A stretch of 64,000 bases of DNA from Microbulbifer rhizosphaerae. GTDB taxonomy: Bacteria; Pseudomonadota; Gammaproteobacteria; Pseudomonadales; Cellvibrionaceae. The stretch covers positions 37,928-101,927 of the forward strand of contig NZ_JACHWZ010000018.1 of assembly GCF_014191725.1 (NCBI RefSeq). The letters are read 5' to 3'. Position 1 is the first letter of the stretch. Each line of letters starts with the position of its first letter. This document shows positions 17,527 to 26,785 of the stretch, piece by piece. The notes beneath the pieces were generated by a model. The model was not told the DNA's origin and searched no databases. It saw only the letters and a list, made by a program, of their open reading frames with translations. Both the position numbers and the translations under genes were made by a program.

Positions 17527-18891
17527 ATGAAAAAGGCCATTCGCACCCACAGGGGTGTCTTTACCTATTGCCGTGCGCGCGCAGCCCGCCTCGCGCCCGC
17601 CGCGACTCTTTTGCCCGCCGCGGCCATTGCCGCCCCGCTGTCGATTCCGCCTCTGCACACGCAAGTCTCCATACTCTGGGCCCTGGGCCTGGGGCTCGCT
17701 GTCGTCGTGTTTGCAGTGGTCGCCCTCCTGCTCCGGCTGCGCCTGCGCGAGGCCCTGTTCAGCGGCGAAGCCCGTGCGGCGGAACTGCAATCCGACAACG
17801 CCAGGCTCCACCGCCAATTGCAGTCCAAGGGGCGCGAACTTGCCGCGTGCGAGCGGGAGCTTGGCGAGGCCCGCGACAGCCAGGAAAAACTGCGTCAGGA
17901 GAAATCCGACCTGCTCGCCATTACCGGCCACCGCCTGCGCCAACCCCTGGATACCCTGCTCGGCACCCTGAACCTGCTGGCCCAGAACACCGACGGCGAA
18001 ACGGCGCGGCTGGTGGACACGGCCCGCCGACAGGCCCAGACGGCCCTGGAATCCCTGGAGGAAATGCGGCAGATGGAGCAGTTGGAGACGGTGGAGCTGA
18101 AAATGCCGGCGGAGCAGGCCGCGGATAGCCTGTCGATCCTGCTGGTGGAGAGCGGCAGCCACGACTCCCTGCGCCCCGCCCTGGAGGAACGCGGCCACCG
18201 GGTACAGCAGCAGAACAATGGCGTCGACGGCGCTGATGCGGCGCTGCGCGACAAGTTCGACCTGGTACTGCTGGACAGCACCCTGCCACTGATGGACGGC
18301 ATGGAAACGGCGCGCAAAATTCGTCGCGGCGCCGGAAACGAGCTACCGATTTTCGCCTTGGTGACGAACCTGCGCCCCGGCGACAGGGAGCGGTACCGGG
18401 ATCAAGGCCTCAACGGCATACTGCCAAGACCGGTGGCGGAAACCCAGCTGCAACAACTGCTCGCCTGGGCCGCCCGACACCGGCGGACGCGCCCCGCCGG
18501 CCAGCAGCGCGCTCGTGCCACGCGCCTGCTCAACGCAGACACCCTGTGTCGGCAGCGGGACACACTCGGCCACCTGCCGTTTGCTGAACTGCTCGGCGAG
18601 CGCATCGCCAACCTGCCCAAGAAAACCACCGAGCTCACCAGCGCGCTCACCGGGCGCCACTGGCTCGACGCCGAGCAGCAGGCCCAGGCCATCGCCGCGA
18701 ACGCCGAGGAGATTGGCCTGGAAGCCGCCGCCGCGCGCCTGCGCGCGCTGGTGGCGCGCCTCGCCGTGGACGGCGAGCGGGAATATTGCCGCCACCAGCG
18801 CACCGAGGTCCTCAACCTGATGCGCACATCGATACAGCAGCTCAAAGCCTGGCGTGAGAAAAACGTCCGCAGCGAGTGGGCGCTAAAATGA
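17527..18891 (+). CDS. Degenerate hybrid-kinase-like protein (HisKA-like, receiver-like, Hpt-like, no ATPase domain)
   Basis: About 454 aa. After an N-terminal hydrophobic region and one strong membrane helix (LWALGLGLAVVVFAVVALLL), a coiled coil leads into a HisKA-like pair of helices (LLAITGHRLRQPLDTLLGTL) that keeps a histidine. No HATPase domain follows. Next comes a receiver-like domain with the phosphoacceptor Asp (VLLDSTLPLMDG), but the acidic pair is reduced to one Glu (LLVESGSHD) and the conserved Lys is Arg (PRPV). The C-terminal part resembles an Hpt four-helix bundle but lacks the phospho-histidine (AQAIAANAEEIG). It may be a scaffold or partner rather than a kinase. The start could be GTG 17515 instead of ATG 17527. 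Confidence 0.7.
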   Translation: MKKAIRTHRGVFTYCRARAARLAPAATLLPAAAIAAPLSIPPLHTQVSILWALGLGLAVVVFAVVALLLRLRLREALFSGEARAAELQSDNARLHRQLQSKGRELAACERELGEARDSQEKLRQEKSDLLAITGHRLRQPLDTLLGTLNLLAQNTDGETARLVDTARRQAQTALESLEEMRQMEQLETVELKMPAEQAADSLSILLVESGSHDSLRPALEERGHRVQQQNNGVDGADAALRDKFDLVLLDSTLPLMDGMETARKIRRGAGNELPIFALVTNLRPGDRERYRDQGLNGILPRPVAETQLQQLLAWAARHRRTRPAGQQRARATRLLNADTLCRQRDTLGHLPFAELLGERIANLPKKTTELTSALTGRHWLDAEQQAQAIAANAEEIGLEAAAARLRALVARLAVDGEREYCRHQRTEVLNLMRTSIQQLKAWREKNVRSEWALK

Positions 18892-18949
18892 CAGAAATTG
18901 GGGATCGGAGGATCTAAGGTCAGTTGCAATTGCAACACCGGCCCGCATG

Positions 18950-19232
18950 CTAGTGTGGTGTAAGGTACTAAATGCGGATATCAGCGGGCCGCTAAGCGGC
19001 CAGATGCAAGGCGCATTTGCGCCGGCATAGTCATCTATGTCAAGCAAATGCAACGCCGCAGATGGCTGCTTAGCGGCCCGCCCGAAGGGAGCCCCCCCTC
19101 TTCACCAATAGAGAGGGCCCACCGCCGCGTTGCCGCTCTTGAAAAGGGCGAGCCATTCCCTGCGAGCGGCGCCTTGCTGTGAACATTTTGGGGGGCTCTG
19201 ATAACCGCATTTAGTACCTTACACCACACTAG
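18950..19232. mobile_element. MITE-like element with 28-bp perfect terminal inverted repeats
   Basis: The ends at 18950-18977 and 19205-19232 are perfect inverted copies (CTAGTGTGGTGTAAGGTACT... and its complement) and keep matching with one mismatch for about six more bases. CTAG at each tip may be the duplicated target, which fits the YTAR target of IS5-type transposases; that is inference. The interior (18984-19081) is a second, imperfect palindrome of 98 bases with 19-base ends agreeing at 18 positions. There is no open frame long enough for a transposase. This element fills most of the 370-base gap between the two neighbouring genes. Confidence 0.75.
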
Positions 19233-19261
19233 GACCTGAGCATTATCAAACGAGAACAACC

Positions 19262-19615
19262 ATGCCCCAACAGTTTCCCATCGGCACCGACAAGGCCCGC
19301 GAGCAGTCGGGCCGCGACCTCGCCACCCTGGTCTACCTGATCCAGGCCATCAGCCTGTTCACCGCAGTGCCCTTCTTTATCGGTGTCATCGTCAACTACG
19401 CCAAGCGCGGTGACGTGCGCGGCACCCTGGCGGAGTCCCACTTCCGCTGGCAGATACGCACCTTCTGGTTCTGGCTGCTGTGGACGGTAATCGGCTCGGC
19501 GACCTGGTGGCTTCTGGGCCTGGGTTTCCTGATCCTCGGCGTCGCCTGGGTGTGGGCGATCTATCGGGTGGTCCGCGGCTGGCTGGTTCTGGCGGACAAC
19601 CGCCCGGCCTACTGA
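19262..19615 (+). CDS. Small integral membrane protein (DUF4870-like)
   Basis: A 117-residue membrane protein with three hydrophobic segments (LATLVYLIQAISLFTAVPFF, FWFWLLWTVIGSATWWLL, GFLILGVAWVWAIYRVVRG). The HFRWQIRTFWFWLL stretch and the closing RVVRGWLVLADNRPAY are typical of small DUF4870-type proteins. Function is unknown. The MITE-like element ends 29 bases before the start codon and may have replaced or moved the native promoter. Confidence 0.75.
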   Translation: MPQQFPIGTDKAREQSGRDLATLVYLIQAISLFTAVPFFIGVIVNYAKRGDVRGTLAESHFRWQIRTFWFWLLWTVIGSATWWLLGLGFLILGVAWVWAIYRVVRGWLVLADNRPAY

Positions 19616-19643
19616 CGAGGAGACCCTGCAAAATCCCGCTTAG

Positions 19644-19712
19644 AACTCAAGTTTCGGAGTTCAAGGCGCCTGCCGATGGCAAAAGCCGGAACTGAGTTCC
19701 GAAGCTTGAGTT
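19644..19712. repeat. Inverted repeat between convergent genes
   Basis: AACTCAAGTTTCGGA and TCCGAAGCTTGAGTT (14 of 15 complementary) are separated by 39 bases. The right arm overlaps the stop codon of the DUF945 gene. It could act as a bidirectional terminator or be a remnant of a small repeat element. Confidence 0.5.
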
Positions 19713-20961
19713 AGAATTTTCCTGTGAGCGCCAGCAGGAAGAGGTCCGCCGGCAGTTCCTGGCCGTTCACCTGCAGCCGCCCCCGCTCCACCTGCAGGTG
19801 CATCTGCAGCTCCCCATTGTTTTCCAGCAGCAGCCCGTACTGGCGCAGCGCAGTGGCCTGGCCGATCAGCGGCGATTGCATCAGTGCCTGCTCCGCGGCG
19901 CTGAAGGTCAGGTCGCAGGTGAGCGGGCTCAGCCACCACGGGTCCCCGCCGCTGTCCACCACCCGCGCGCCGGAGCGCTGGCCGCGCCAGTCGATATCCG
20001 CATCCAGCAGCGTCGGGCCATTGGCGGACTCCACAGACAGCTGCTGTTGCAGTTTCAGGGGCCTGTCCAATACCTGCTGCCAGTCGCGCTTCGCCGCAGG
20101 CGTGGCCAGCGCTTTCAAGTAGTGGCCCAAATCGGCCCAGGAAATATGTGGCAGGGTCAACTGCTGCTGCAGCGAAGTCACCGGCGTGGCCGACTGAACC
20201 TGGGGTACCTGCAGCGTGGAGGCCAGTTTAATTGCCCCCGCTGACACCGGCTGTATATCCAGTTGCAGGGAAATATCCCGCAATTCCAGCGGCCCGGAAT
20301 CCGATTCGGTGCGCAGCAGCGGCAGGGCGACGGTCGCTTCTCCGTCCCCCCCCGGCGTGTAGAGAATGTCGGCGCGGGCCTGCTCCAGGTGGAAGTTCTC
20401 CCGCCCACCGATCGAGTGGCGAACCTCCCCAAGTTCAAGCACGCCGGTCAACAGCGAGCCGCTGTAGTCGGTTTTCACCAGCAGCTCCGCGCCCTCGAAT
20501 ACCAGCTCGCCGCCGCTGTCGCCGCGGGTAAAGGGTTCCAGGCGCAGGTAATTCACTACGCGGTTGTCCGTTCCCACCAGGGATTCGAGTACCAGCGGAC
20601 TGTGATCCAGGCGGCCGTAGAACCGCTCCAGCTGGCCGCGCAGCGCCGGTGCCAGCTGCTCCACGGACAGGCGGGTCTCGCTGTACACCAGACCGATGCG
20701 CGGGCCGCGGGCGGTGAACAGCAGCGGGCCGTGTTGTATCTCGCTGTGCAGCCGGGTGTGACCCTCCTCCGTCGCCAGGTCGATGCTGGTCTCGGCACCG
20801 AACCAGCCGCGCTGGTAGGCCCCCGCCTCGCCGCCGCGCAACCGCCCGAGTTGCTGTTTCCACACCTCCTCTACCTTGGGCCCCACAACTCCGGGGGCCG
20901 CCAGGGCAGTGGCGACCAGCAGGACGGAAAGGGAAATCAAAACAGTGCGCAGTAACTTCAT
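19711..20961 (-). CDS. DUF945 (YdgA-like) family protein
   Basis: A 416-residue protein anchored or exported by an N-terminal hydrophobic helix (LLRTVLISLSVLLVATALAAPGVVGPKVEE). It is followed by a long beta-rich sequence characteristic of DUF945: QRGWFGAETSIDLAT, HSEIQHGPLLF, ELLVKTDYSG, and ISLQLDIQPV. YdgA-type proteins sit in the periplasm or inner membrane, and their role is poorly defined. The ATG at 20961 is chosen because it starts directly before the membrane helix; upstream extension runs through the REP element at 21064. Confidence 0.82.
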   Translation of the reverse strand: MKLLRTVLISLSVLLVATALAAPGVVGPKVEEVWKQQLGRLRGGEAGAYQRGWFGAETSIDLATEEGHTRLHSEIQHGPLLFTARGPRIGLVYSETRLSVEQLAPALRGQLERFYGRLDHSPLVLESLVGTDNRVVNYLRLEPFTRGDSGGELVFEGAELLVKTDYSGSLLTGVLELGEVRHSIGGRENFHLEQARADILYTPGGDGEATVALPLLRTESDSGPLELRDISLQLDIQPVSAGAIKLASTLQVPQVQSATPVTSLQQQLTLPHISWADLGHYLKALATPAAKRDWQQVLDRPLKLQQQLSVESANGPTLLDADIDWRGQRSGARVVDSGGDPWWLSPLTCDLTFSAAEQALMQSPLIGQATALRQYGLLLENNGELQMHLQVERGRLQVNGQELPADLFLLALTGKF

Positions 20962-21063
20962 GGGGACATCGGAATTGGAAATTTCCGTCGATGTTAGCAA
21001 ATTCCGGGGGAGGTGGTGACGGTAATCGACGTTCAGAAGGTCAATCCCGAAATGGATATCCCT

Positions 21064-21142
21064 GTAGGAGCGGCCGTTGGCCGCGATCGAAGCCCAGGTG
21101 CACCCGAATAGCCCGATCGCGGCGGCCAACGGCCGCTCCTAC
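21064..21142. repeat. REP/REPIN-like palindrome, copy 4
   Basis: The arms are GTAGGAGCGGCCGTTGGCCG and the matching CGGCCAACGGCCGCTCCTAC. The right arm carries three extra bases (CGG). It lies downstream of liuE, between liuE and the DUF945 gene. Both arms are of the GTTGG/CCAAC subtype. Confidence 0.88.
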
Positions 21143-21151
21143 AGGCAGTCA

Positions 21152-22051
21152 TCAGTTTGCCGCGAGGGCCTTCGCCACCCGCGAATTGCTCTCGCGACCC
21201 AGTTCGGCGGAGATGAAGTTGCCAGCCTCCGCCAACCGGTGCAGATCCACCCCCGTCTCGATCCCCAGGCCATTCAGCAAGTACAACACATCCTCGCTGG
21301 CCACATTGCCGGAGGCGCCCTTGGCATAGGGGCAGCCGCCAAGACCGGCCACAGCGGAATCCACCACCGCCACCCCCAGCTGCAGCACAGCGTAGATATT
21401 CGCCAGGGCCTGTCCGTACGTATCGTGGAAATGCACCGCGAGCTTTTCCAGCGGCAGCCGCGCGGCGACGGTTTCGGTCATGCGCCTGGCTGCCTCCGGC
21501 GTGCCCACGCCGATGGTGTCGCCGAGGGAGATCTCGTAGCAGCCCATTTCGTACAGCGCCAGGCTGACCTCCGCGACCTTCGCCGGGTCGATTTCCCCCT
21601 CATAGGGACAACCGAGCACACAGGACACGTAGCCGCGCGCCGGAATGCCGTCCGCCTTCGCGCGATCCAGCAGTGGTCGGAAACGTTCCAGACTCTCGGC
21701 AATGGAGCAGTTGATGTTTTTCTGCGTGAAGGTTTCCGAGGCGGCACCGAATACGGCCACCTCGTCCGCCTTCGCCTCCAGGGCGCGCTCATAGCCCTTC
21801 AAATTGGGGGTCAGTGCGCTGTAGCAGACACCGGTGGCGCGGCGGATACCCGCCAGCACCTCTTCGCTGGCGGCCATCTGCGGCACCCACTTGGGGCTGA
21901 CGAAGCTGCCCGCCTCGATAAATTGCAGTCCACTGTCGCTGAGTTTGTCGATCAGTGCGATGCGGGTGTCGATGGAAATTTCCCGCTTTTCGTTCTGAAG
22001 GCCATCCCGGGGGCCCACTTCCACCATTTTCACCTTCTTTGGCAGCGACAT
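21152..22051 (-). CDS. liuE: Hydroxymethylglutaryl-CoA lyase LiuE/MvaB
   Basis: HMG-CoA lyase of 299 aa, the last step of leucine breakdown, giving acetoacetate and acetyl-CoA. Signatures are [12 protein letters not shown] at the N-terminus, [54 protein letters not shown] and the catalytic-cysteine loop [15 protein letters not shown]. The start is two bases after the liuD stop region, and GAGGAGG in the liuD 3' end serves as ribosome site, so translation is coupled. It is the final gene of liuRABCDE. Confidence 0.95.
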   Translation of the reverse strand: MSLPKKVKMVEVGPRDGLQNEKREISIDTRIALIDKLSDSGLQFIEAGSFVSPKWVPQMAASEEVLAGIRRATGVCYSALTPNLKGYERALEAKADEVAVFGAASETFTQKNINCSIAESLERFRPLLDRAKADGIPARGYVSCVLGCPYEGEIDPAKVAEVSLALYEMGCYEISLGDTIGVGTPEAARRMTETVAARLPLEKLAVHFHDTYGQALANIYAVLQLGVAVVDSAVAGLGGCPYAKGASGNVASEDVLYLLNGLGIETGVDLHRLAEAGNFISAELGRESNSRVAKALAAN

Positions 22052-22053
22052 AT

Positions 22054-24039
22054 TCAGTCCTCCTCGGCGGCGAAGTCCACCAGCAGGCTGCCGCCGTCCA
22101 CCAGTTCGCCGGCGCTGCAGAAAAACTCCCGCACGGTGCCGGCGGCCGGGGCGCGCAGTGTGTGCTCCATTTTCATGGCTTCCAGCACCAGCAGTGGCTG
22201 GTCTTTTTCCACCTGCGCGCCCGGCTCCACCAGCAGCGTGACGATAGTGCCGTTCATGGGTGCGTCCAGGCCCTGGGCGCGGTCGCCGCCCTCGCCCAGA
22301 TCCGGCGGCAGCAGGGTGAATTCCACCTGGGTGCCATCGATAAAAACCGAGCCGCCGTCCCGCGTCTGCACGCAGGAATAATTCATCCGGCGCCCGTCCA
22401 CCAGCGCGATTTCCCGGCCGGGGAGCGGGCGGATTTCCCCCTGCATGTCTCCACACTGCCAGTGCAGCTGCTCGCCGCTGTGACGGAAGCTGAGTTGCAC
22501 CTGCCGGCCGCGGTACTCGATATTGTGACTGCGCGCACTGGCCAGGTTGCAGCGCCAGTTGTCGCCGCCGTGCCAGGGGGAGTGTTCATCCGCCTTCGGC
22601 GCGGCGGCGCGCAGGTCCCGGCGCTCCCGGTCGCCCAGGCAGGCGGCGATGGCGGCGCAATTCAGCGGCGTCAGCTGGTGCTCCTGTCCCAGGATTTCCG
22701 CCTCAAAGTTCTCGATAAAATGCGTGGACACCCGGCCCCCGGCAAATTCCCGGTGGTTGATCACCCGACGCAGGAATTCGATATTGTGACGCACACCGGC
22801 GATCTGGTATTCCTGCAGCGCGCGGTCCAGTTTCGCCAGCGCCTCGCGGCGGCTGCGCCCGTGGCAGATCAGCTTGGCGATCATCGGATCGTAGTGCACG
22901 CCGATCCCGTCACCGCTCTGCACACCGGTGTCCACGCGCACCGACTCGGATTCTTTCGGCGGCCGGTGGCGAACCAGTTTGCCGGTGGCGGGCAGGAAGT
23001 CGTTGTCAGGGTCCTCGGCGTAGATGCGCACTTCCATCGCGTGGCCGAGGATATGCAGGTCCTCCTGCTCCAGCGGCAGGGGTTCACCGGCGGCCACCGC
23101 CAGCTGCCAGGCCACCAGGTCCTGGCCTGTGATCATTTCGGTGACCGGGTGCTCCACCTGCAAACGGGTGTTCATTTCCATAAAGTAGAAAGCCCCGCTG
23201 GCGTCCAGCAGGAATTCCACCGTGCCCGCCCCCACGTAACCGATAGCGTGGGCCGCGCGCAGCGCCGCCTCGCCCATGCGCGCGCGCAGTTCTTCGGTCA
23301 TGCCCGGCGCGGGCGCTTCCTCCACCACTTTCTGGTGGCGGCGCTGCACTGAGCAGTCACGCTCGAAGAGGTAGATGCCGCCGCCCTTTTGGTCACAGAA
23401 TACCTGGATCTCCACGTGGCGGGGATTCACCACATAGCGCTCCAGCAGCATCAGGTCGTCGCCGAAGGCGTTTAGCGCCTCGCGCTTGGCGGCCTCCAGC
23501 GCCGAGTGGAAATCCTCCGCCCGGTCCACCCGGCGCATGCCTTTGCCACCGCCGCCGGCGGCCGCTTTCAGCAGTACCGGGTAGCCGATGCGCTGGGCGT
23601 GGCCCTCGAGAATACCGGGGTTCTGGTTGGTGCCGTGGTAACCGGGCACCAGGGGTACCCCCGCGTCCTCCATAATCCGCTTGGCAGCGGACTTGGAACC
23701 CATGGCCTCGATTGCACCGGCGGGCGGGCCCACGAAGACGATTCCTGCACTGTCGCAGGCTCGGCAAAATTCGGCGTTTTCCGACAGGAAACCGTAGCCC
23801 GGGTGAATGGCATCGACGCCGGTCTGCGCCGCCGCGTCCAGCACCTTGCGGATATCTAGGTAGGAGTCCTTCGCCGGCGCCGGTCCCAGGCGCACCGCCT
23901 CGTCCGCCAGCTGCACGTGCAGCGCGTCGGCGTCCGCATCGGAATAGACAGCGACGGTTGCCACACCCAGGCGGCGGGCGGTTTTGATAATGCGGCAGGC
24001 GATTTCGCCGCGGTTGGCTATCAGTAGTTTGCGAATCAT
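22054..24039 (-). CDS. liuD: Methylcrotonyl-CoA carboxylase biotin-containing subunit LiuD
   Basis: Alpha subunit, 661 aa, of 3-methylcrotonyl-CoA carboxylase in leucine catabolism. The biotin carboxylase domain (about 1-450) has [14 protein letters not shown], the ATP loop [11 protein letters not shown] and [23 protein letters not shown] middle region and a C-terminal biotinyl carrier domain follow, with the biotinylated lysine in [11 protein letters not shown] (near residue 620). It works with LiuB. It needs biotin, which ties it functionally to the bio genes 10 kb away. It lies between liuC (90-base gap) and liuE (2-base gap). Confidence 0.96.
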   Translation of the reverse strand: MIRKLLIANRGEIACRIIKTARRLGVATVAVYSDADADALHVQLADEAVRLGPAPAKDSYLDIRKVLDAAAQTGVDAIHPGYGFLSENAEFCRACDSAGIVFVGPPAGAIEAMGSKSAAKRIMEDAGVPLVPGYHGTNQNPGILEGHAQRIGYPVLLKAAAGGGGKGMRRVDRAEDFHSALEAAKREALNAFGDDLMLLERYVVNPRHVEIQVFCDQKGGGIYLFERDCSVQRRHQKVVEEAPAPGMTEELRARMGEAALRAAHAIGYVGAGTVEFLLDASGAFYFMEMNTRLQVEHPVTEMITGQDLVAWQLAVAAGEPLPLEQEDLHILGHAMEVRIYAEDPDNDFLPATGKLVRHRPPKESESVRVDTGVQSGDGIGVHYDPMIAKLICHGRSRREALAKLDRALQEYQIAGVRHNIEFLRRVINHREFAGGRVSTHFIENFEAEILGQEHQLTPLNCAAIAACLGDRERRDLRAAAPKADEHSPWHGGDNWRCNLASARSHNIEYRGRQVQLSFRHSGEQLHWQCGDMQGEIRPLPGREIALVDGRRMNYSCVQTRDGGSVFIDGTQVEFTLLPPDLGEGGDRAQGLDAPMNGTIVTLLVEPGAQVEKDQPLLVLEAMKMEHTLRAPAAGTVREFFCSAGELVDGGSLLVDFAAEED

Positions 24040-24129
24040 AAAACCAGTACAAGGTTGAGTGGCACAGAGTTGCTAATGCAGTGGCGGTCCCGCTGCAGGG
24101 AGCTGTTTGCGGGGCCTTCGCATCGGACT

Positions 24130-24930
24130 TTACTGTTTCTTTATTTGCCAGCTGGGTGCACGCTTTTCGAGAAAAGCACCGAGCCCCTCCTGTCCCTCCG
24201 CGGATACCCGCACCGCGGCAATCAGCGCGCTGGTCTGCCCCTGCAGTTCCTCGTTGATCACCCGGTTGGACATGGACATCGCCAGTTGCTTGGCCATGGC
24301 CACTGCGCGGGGGCCATTGGCGGCAATGGTGTCCGCGAGATTTTGCACGGTGGAGTCCAGTTCATTCTCGGCGCAGACTTCCGATACCAGGCCGATCTCC
24401 CGCGCGCGTTCGGCGGAAAAGCGTTCCGCGGTGACGAAGTAGCGCCGCGCCTGGCGGGTGCCGACGGCGTTGATTACGTAGGGACTGATAGTGGCCGGCA
24501 GCAGGCCGATTTTCACCTCGGACAGGCAGAAACTGGCGCGCTCGCTCGCCACGGCAATATCGCAACAGCTCACCAGGCCCACACCGCCGCCAAAAGCGGC
24601 GCCCTGTATCCGCGCGATGGTGGGCGCGGGAAAGGTGTCCAGTTTATGCAGCATCGCGGCCAGGGCGGCGGCGTCGCGGCGGTTTTCCTCTTCGGAATAG
24701 TCCGCCATGCGCTTCATCCAGTTCAGGTCGCCGCCGGCGGAGAAGCTCTCGCCGTTCGCCGCCAGCACCAGGGCGCGAATAGAGGGGTTTTGCGAAAGCC
24801 GATCGAAAGTCTCGCCCAGTTCGCGGATCAGTTCATCGTCGAAGGCGTTGTGCAGCTCCGGGCGGTTGAGGGTGACGGTGACGATACCCCGATTGTCGAT
24901 TTCGGTCAGCAGCTTGTCGCTCATATTCAA
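24130..24930 (-). CDS. liuC: Methylglutaconyl-CoA hydratase LiuC
   Basis: Enoyl-CoA hydratase/isomerase-family protein of 266 aa. Its place in the liu operon makes it the 3-methylglutaconyl-CoA hydratase, which makes HMG-CoA for LiuE. Family features: TLNRPELHNAFDD, the oxyanion-hole segment ANGESFSAGGDLNWMK, and GAAFGGGVGLVSCCDIAVAS with the second oxyanion-hole glycine. The function is inferred mainly from context, since the family is broad. A REP element lies in the 121-base gap to liuB. Confidence 0.93.
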   Translation of the reverse strand: MNMSDKLLTEIDNRGIVTVTLNRPELHNAFDDELIRELGETFDRLSQNPSIRALVLAANGESFSAGGDLNWMKRMADYSEEENRRDAAALAAMLHKLDTFPAPTIARIQGAAFGGGVGLVSCCDIAVASERASFCLSEVKIGLLPATISPYVINAVGTRQARRYFVTAERFSAERAREIGLVSEVCAENELDSTVQNLADTIAANGPRAVAMAKQLAMSMSNRVINEELQGQTSALIAAVRVSAEGQEGLGAFLEKRAPSWQIKKQ

Positions 24931-24963
24931 TTCCTTAGTCTTCGGCGGCTGTTAGTCTTTTTT

Positions 24964-25036
24964 GTAGGAGCGGCCGTTGGCCGCGATCGGCCTTTGCCGA
25001 ACAGAAATACCGATCGCGGCCAACGGCCGCTCCTAC
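24964..25036. repeat. REP/REPIN-like palindrome, copy 5 (between liuB and liuC)
   Basis: The element starts GTAGGAGCGGCCGTTGGCCG and ends with the exact complement; both arms continue through CGATCGG/CCGATCG around a short loop. It lies inside the liu operon between liuB and liuC. GTTGG/CCAAC subtype. Confidence 0.9.
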
Positions 25037-25051
25037 AGGGTGCCTACCCTA

Positions 25052-26659
25052 CTACATCCGGAATACGCCGAACTTGGTTTCCTCGGGTTCCTTGTAGCTC
25101 GCCGCGGCGAGGCACAGGCCCAGCACGCGGCGGGTATCCGCCGGGTCGATCACGCCATCGTCCCACAGCCGCGCGGAGGCGTAGTAGGGGTGCCCCTGGT
25201 GTTCGTAGTCTTCGACGATCGGCTGCCTGAAAGCCTTTTCCTCCTCGTCGCTCCAGGATTCGCCGCGGGCGGCCATCTGGTCTCTTTTTACCTGCGCCAG
25301 CACACCGGCGGCCTGTTCGCCGCCCATTACCGAGATGCGCGCGTTTGGCCACATAAACAGGAAATTGGGATCGTAGGCGCGGCCGCACATACCGTAGTTG
25401 CCGGCGCCGAAGGAGCCGCCGATCAGCACGGTGATCTTGGGCACTTTTGCCGTGGCCACCGCGGTCACCATCTTGGCGCCGTGCTTGGCGATGCCGCCGG
25501 CCTCGTACTGCTTGCCCACCATAAAGCCGGTGATGTTCTGCAGGAATACCAGCGGAATCTGCCGCTGGGCGCACAGCTCGATAAAGTGCGCACCTTTTTG
25601 CGCGCTCTCGGAAAACAGGATGCCATTGTTGGCGACGATACCCACCGGGTAGCCGTGAATGCGTGCGAAGCCGGTCACCAGGGTAGTGCCGTAGAGGACC
25701 TTGAACTCGTCGAACTCGGAGCCGTCCACCACCCGCGCGATAATTTCGCGCACATCGTAGGGGTGTCGGGAGTCCTTCGGCACCACGCCGTAGAGTTCCC
25801 CGGCCGGATAGCCGGGTTCCACCGGGGGTCGGATATCCAGCTGCGGATTCTTGATGCGATTCAGCCGGCTCACCGAGCGACGCGCCAGTTCCAGCGCGTG
25901 CACGTCGTTGTTGGCGTAGTGGTCCGCTACGCCGGAAGTACGGCAGTGCACCTCCGCCCCGCCCAGTTCCTCCGCAGAGACTTCCTCACCGGTGGCCACC
26001 TTCACCAGCGGCGGGCCGGCGAGGAAAATCGTCGCCTGCTCCTTCACCATGATCGACTCGTCCGCCATCGCCGGCACATAGGCGCCGCCGGCGGTGCAGC
26101 TGCCCATCACCACAGCGATCTGTGGAATATTTTTTGCGGACAGGTTGGCCTGGTTGAAAAAGATGCGCCCGAAGTGTTCGCGGTCCGGGAACACTTCGTC
26201 CTGGCGCGGCAGGTTGGCGCCGCCGGAATCTACCAAGTAGATGCACGGCAGCTTGTTCTGCTCGGCGATCATCTGCGCGCGCAGGTGTTTTTTTACCGTG
26301 AGCGGATAGTAGGTGCCGCCTTTCACCGTGGCGTCGTTGACGACGATTACGCAGGGCTGCCCGGAGACGGTGCCGATGCCGGTGATAATCCCCGCGGCCG
26401 GCACTTCCTCGCCGTACACCTCGTAGGCGGCCAGCTGCGAGAATTCCAGGAAGGGGCTGCCCGGGTCCAGCAGTGCATCGATGCGATCCCGGGGCAGCAG
26501 TTTGCCGCGGGCCAAGTGCTTTTCCCGCGCCTTTTCCCCGCCGCCCCGGGCGATGGTTTCGACTTTTTCCCGCAGGTCGGCGACCAGCTTTTGCATCTGT
26601 TCGCGGTTATCTGCGAAGGCGGGATCGCGGGGGTTAATTTTGCTGTGCAGCTGGTTCAT
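25052..26659 (-). CDS. liuB: Methylcrotonyl-CoA carboxylase carboxyltransferase subunit LiuB
   Basis: Beta subunit, 535 aa, which transfers the carboxyl group from LiuD-biotin to 3-methylcrotonyl-CoA. Carboxyltransferase signatures are [84 protein letters not shown], and [18 protein letters not shown]. Full length for the family. It is flanked by REP elements on both sides within the operon (copies at 24964 and 26697). Confidence 0.96.
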   Translation of the reverse strand: MNQLHSKINPRDPAFADNREQMQKLVADLREKVETIARGGGEKAREKHLARGKLLPRDRIDALLDPGSPFLEFSQLAAYEVYGEEVPAAGIITGIGTVSGQPCVIVVNDATVKGGTYYPLTVKKHLRAQMIAEQNKLPCIYLVDSGGANLPRQDEVFPDREHFGRIFFNQANLSAKNIPQIAVVMGSCTAGGAYVPAMADESIMVKEQATIFLAGPPLVKVATGEEVSAEELGGAEVHCRTSGVADHYANNDVHALELARRSVSRLNRIKNPQLDIRPPVEPGYPAGELYGVVPKDSRHPYDVREIIARVVDGSEFDEFKVLYGTTLVTGFARIHGYPVGIVANNGILFSESAQKGAHFIELCAQRQIPLVFLQNITGFMVGKQYEAGGIAKHGAKMVTAVATAKVPKITVLIGGSFGAGNYGMCGRAYDPNFLFMWPNARISVMGGEQAAGVLAQVKRDQMAARGESWSDEEEKAFRQPIVEDYEHQGHPYYASARLWDDGVIDPADTRRVLGLCLAAASYKEPEETKFGVFRM

Positions 26660-26696
26660 AAATTCCGGTTCGTTGTTTGCAGTGAACGAGCTTTTT

Positions 26697-26770
26697 GTAG
26701 GAGCGGCCGTTGGCCGCGATTGGAGTTCAATTTGATAGAGAGTTCCATCGCGGCCAACGGCCGCTCCTAC
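26697..26770. repeat. REP/REPIN-like palindrome, copy 6 (between liuA and liuB)
   Basis: Arms GTAGGAGCGGCCGTTGGCCG and complement, with an AT-rich loop (TTCAATTTGATAGAGAG). The left arm reads GCGATTGG where most copies have GCGATCGG. It lies in the 126-base gap between liuA and liuB. GTTGG/CCAAC subtype. Confidence 0.9.
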
Positions 26771-26785
26771 ATCGGCGCTCCCGAC

